Source of the DNA: Clostridiales bacterium
GTDB lineage: Bacteria > Bacillota > Clostridia > Christensenellales > UMGS416
DNA: 12,591 nt
NCBI GenBank assembly: GCA_012515725.1
Contig: JAAYXU010000209.1
Location: 1 to 12,591, forward strand
Direction: 5' to 3'
Each line of letters starts with the position of its first letter. Positions within the stretch are counted from its first letter, which is position 1. The notes beneath the pieces are model-generated. The model saw only the letters and a program-made list of their open reading frames with translations. It ran no database searches and was not told where the DNA came from. Positions 11,715 through 12,591 of the stretch are shown here, one piece after another. Both the position numbers and the translations under genes were made by a program.

Positions 11715-12591
11715 ATGGCTGCACAGGGCTATTTTGAGCTTAATAACAAGCCGTCCATAATCGCCTGGACATCGGTGGTCGGTCCCAAGGAGGGCCAGGG
11801 TCCGCTCGCGAAGTATTTCGACGAAGTGCTTAGCGACGATACGATGGGGCTCCCAAGCTATGAGAAAACCGAGTCCGCGATGATGGGCAAGGCGGCGCGT
11901 ATGGCGCTTAATAAAGCAGGGCTCGCTGAAGATGACGTCTCGGTGATGCTGGGAGGCGACCTGCTCAACCAGATCATCGGGTCGGGATATGCGGCCCGGG
12001 ATATGAAGATACCGTTTCTGGGGCTATACGGCGCGTGCTCGACGATGGCCGAATCGCTGCTCATCGGTTCGCTGATACTTTCGGGAGGTTACGGCCAGTA
12101 CGCGCTGTGCATGACGTCGAGCCACTTCTCGAGCGCCGAGCGACAGTACCGCTTCCCGCTGGAGCATGGGAACCAGCGGCCCCCGTCGGCTCAGTGGACC
12201 GTGACCGGATCGGGCGCTACGGTACTGACGACCAACCCACAACTCAAGGGACCGGTAGTTGAGTCCGTCACACTGGGCGCGATCAGCGACAAAGGAATCA
12301 AGGACGTCAACAACATGGGCGCGGCGATGGCCCCCGCGGCGGCTGAAACTATCACAAACCATCTCGTCGGGAGCGGCATGACGCCCTCTGACTACGACCA
12401 TATCATCACCGGCGATCTGGGGCGCGTGGGCAGCGACCTCCTCCTTGATCTGCTCGCTGTCAACGGCGTGGACATTAAGAGCAGGCATTTCGACTGCGGA
12501 TGCGAGATATACGGCGATATGAAGGGCATAGAGGCGGGCGGCAGCGGCTGCGGATGCTCAGCCGCGGTGCTCAACGGCTATTTCATACCCA
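11715..12591 (+). CDS. spoVAD: Stage V sporulation protein AD (SpoVAD), 3'-truncated by the window edge
   Basis: 292 residues are visible of the usual roughly 340. ATG 11715 is preceded by GAAAGGAT (11701-11708). The fold is thiolase-like: LYGACSTMAESL places Cys108 where thiolases have their nucleophile, TVTGSGATVL (162-171) and TGDLGRVGSDLL (232-243) are typical SpoVAD segments, and HFDCGCEIYGD and GSGCGCSAAV are family hallmarks. Although thiolase-like, SpoVAD is known as the dipicolinic-acid-binding subunit of the SpoVA complex at the spore inner membrane, not an acyl-transfer enzyme. No stop is reached. By clostridial gene order spoVAE should follow outside the window. Confidence 0.95.
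   Translation, partial: MAAQGYFELNNKPSIIAWTSVVGPKEGQGPLAKYFDEVLSDDTMGLPSYEKTESAMMGKAARMALNKAGLAEDDVSVMLGGDLLNQIIGSGYAARDMKIPFLGLYGACSTMAESLLIGSLILSGGYGQYALCMTSSHFSSAERQYRFPLEHGNQRPPSAQWTVTGSGATVLTTNPQLKGPVVESVTLGAISDKGIKDVNNMGAAMAPAAAETITNHLVGSGMTPSDYDHIITGDLGRVGSDLLLDLLAVNGVDIKSRHFDCGCEIYGDMKGIEAGGSGCGCSAAVLNGYFIP

Noticed and set aside
1..12591. Mobile elements, CRISPR arrays, tRNA or rRNA genes
   Set aside because: No transposase, terminal repeats, regularly spaced repeats or tRNA/rRNA-like sequence was seen; the genes are all chromosomal housekeeping or sporulation types.

Overview
The window comes from an endospore-forming member of the Bacillota, most likely a Clostridia lineage with a fairly GC-rich genome. 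It carries the forespore sigma-F regulon switch (spoIIAA-spoIIAB-sigF) followed by spoVAC and spoVAD, with no spoVAA or spoVAB between them, which is the clostridial rather than the Bacillus layout. Despite the high GC content, isoleucine is often encoded by ATA (11 of 19 Ile codons in mrfB, counted by hand).

Left part (1-2367): the 3' end of an ADP-ribosylglycohydrolase-family gene with a C-terminal beta-rich extension runs toward a membrane-anchored family 18 glycoside hydrolase on the minus strand. A 26-nt perfect palindrome sits between the two convergent genes. Middle part (2368-6945): a plus-strand unit encodes an MrfA/YprA-type helicase with a C-terminal Cys4 cluster, an MrfB/YprB-type DEDDh exonuclease that starts on the ATGA of the helicase stop, and a TPR protein. 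MrfA and MrfB form a nucleotide-excision-like repair pair in Bacillus subtilis (mitomycin damage). The unit ends at a strong intrinsic terminator placed inside the coding sequence of the convergent gene. That gene (6750-9203, minus strand) is a class A penicillin-binding protein with transglycosylase, transpeptidase and fibronectin-III-like domains, and its 3' end overlaps the TPR gene by 86 bp.

Right part (9204-12591): the spoIIA operon starts divergently from the PBP. Its upstream region contains, in order, a sigma-F/sigma-G-like promoter, three 0A-box-like heptamers on the minus strand at an exact 10-bp pitch, a close match to the sigma-H consensus, another perfect 0A box at the predicted transcription start, and a strong Shine-Dalgarno sequence that selects a TTG start. 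This reads as Spo0A- and sigma-H-driven entry into sporulation plus a later forespore boost. After sigF, a 158-bp gap with alternative hairpins and a sigma-G-like promoter leads to a 63-residue single-pass membrane protein of unknown function, then spoVAC and spoVAD (truncated by the window edge), which belong to the dipicolinic-acid channel.

The novel candidates are the unrecognised small membrane protein in the spoVA unit, the TPR protein tied to mrfAB, the terminator embedded antisense in the PBP gene, and the compact spoIIA control region. No mobile element, CRISPR array, tRNA or rRNA was seen.
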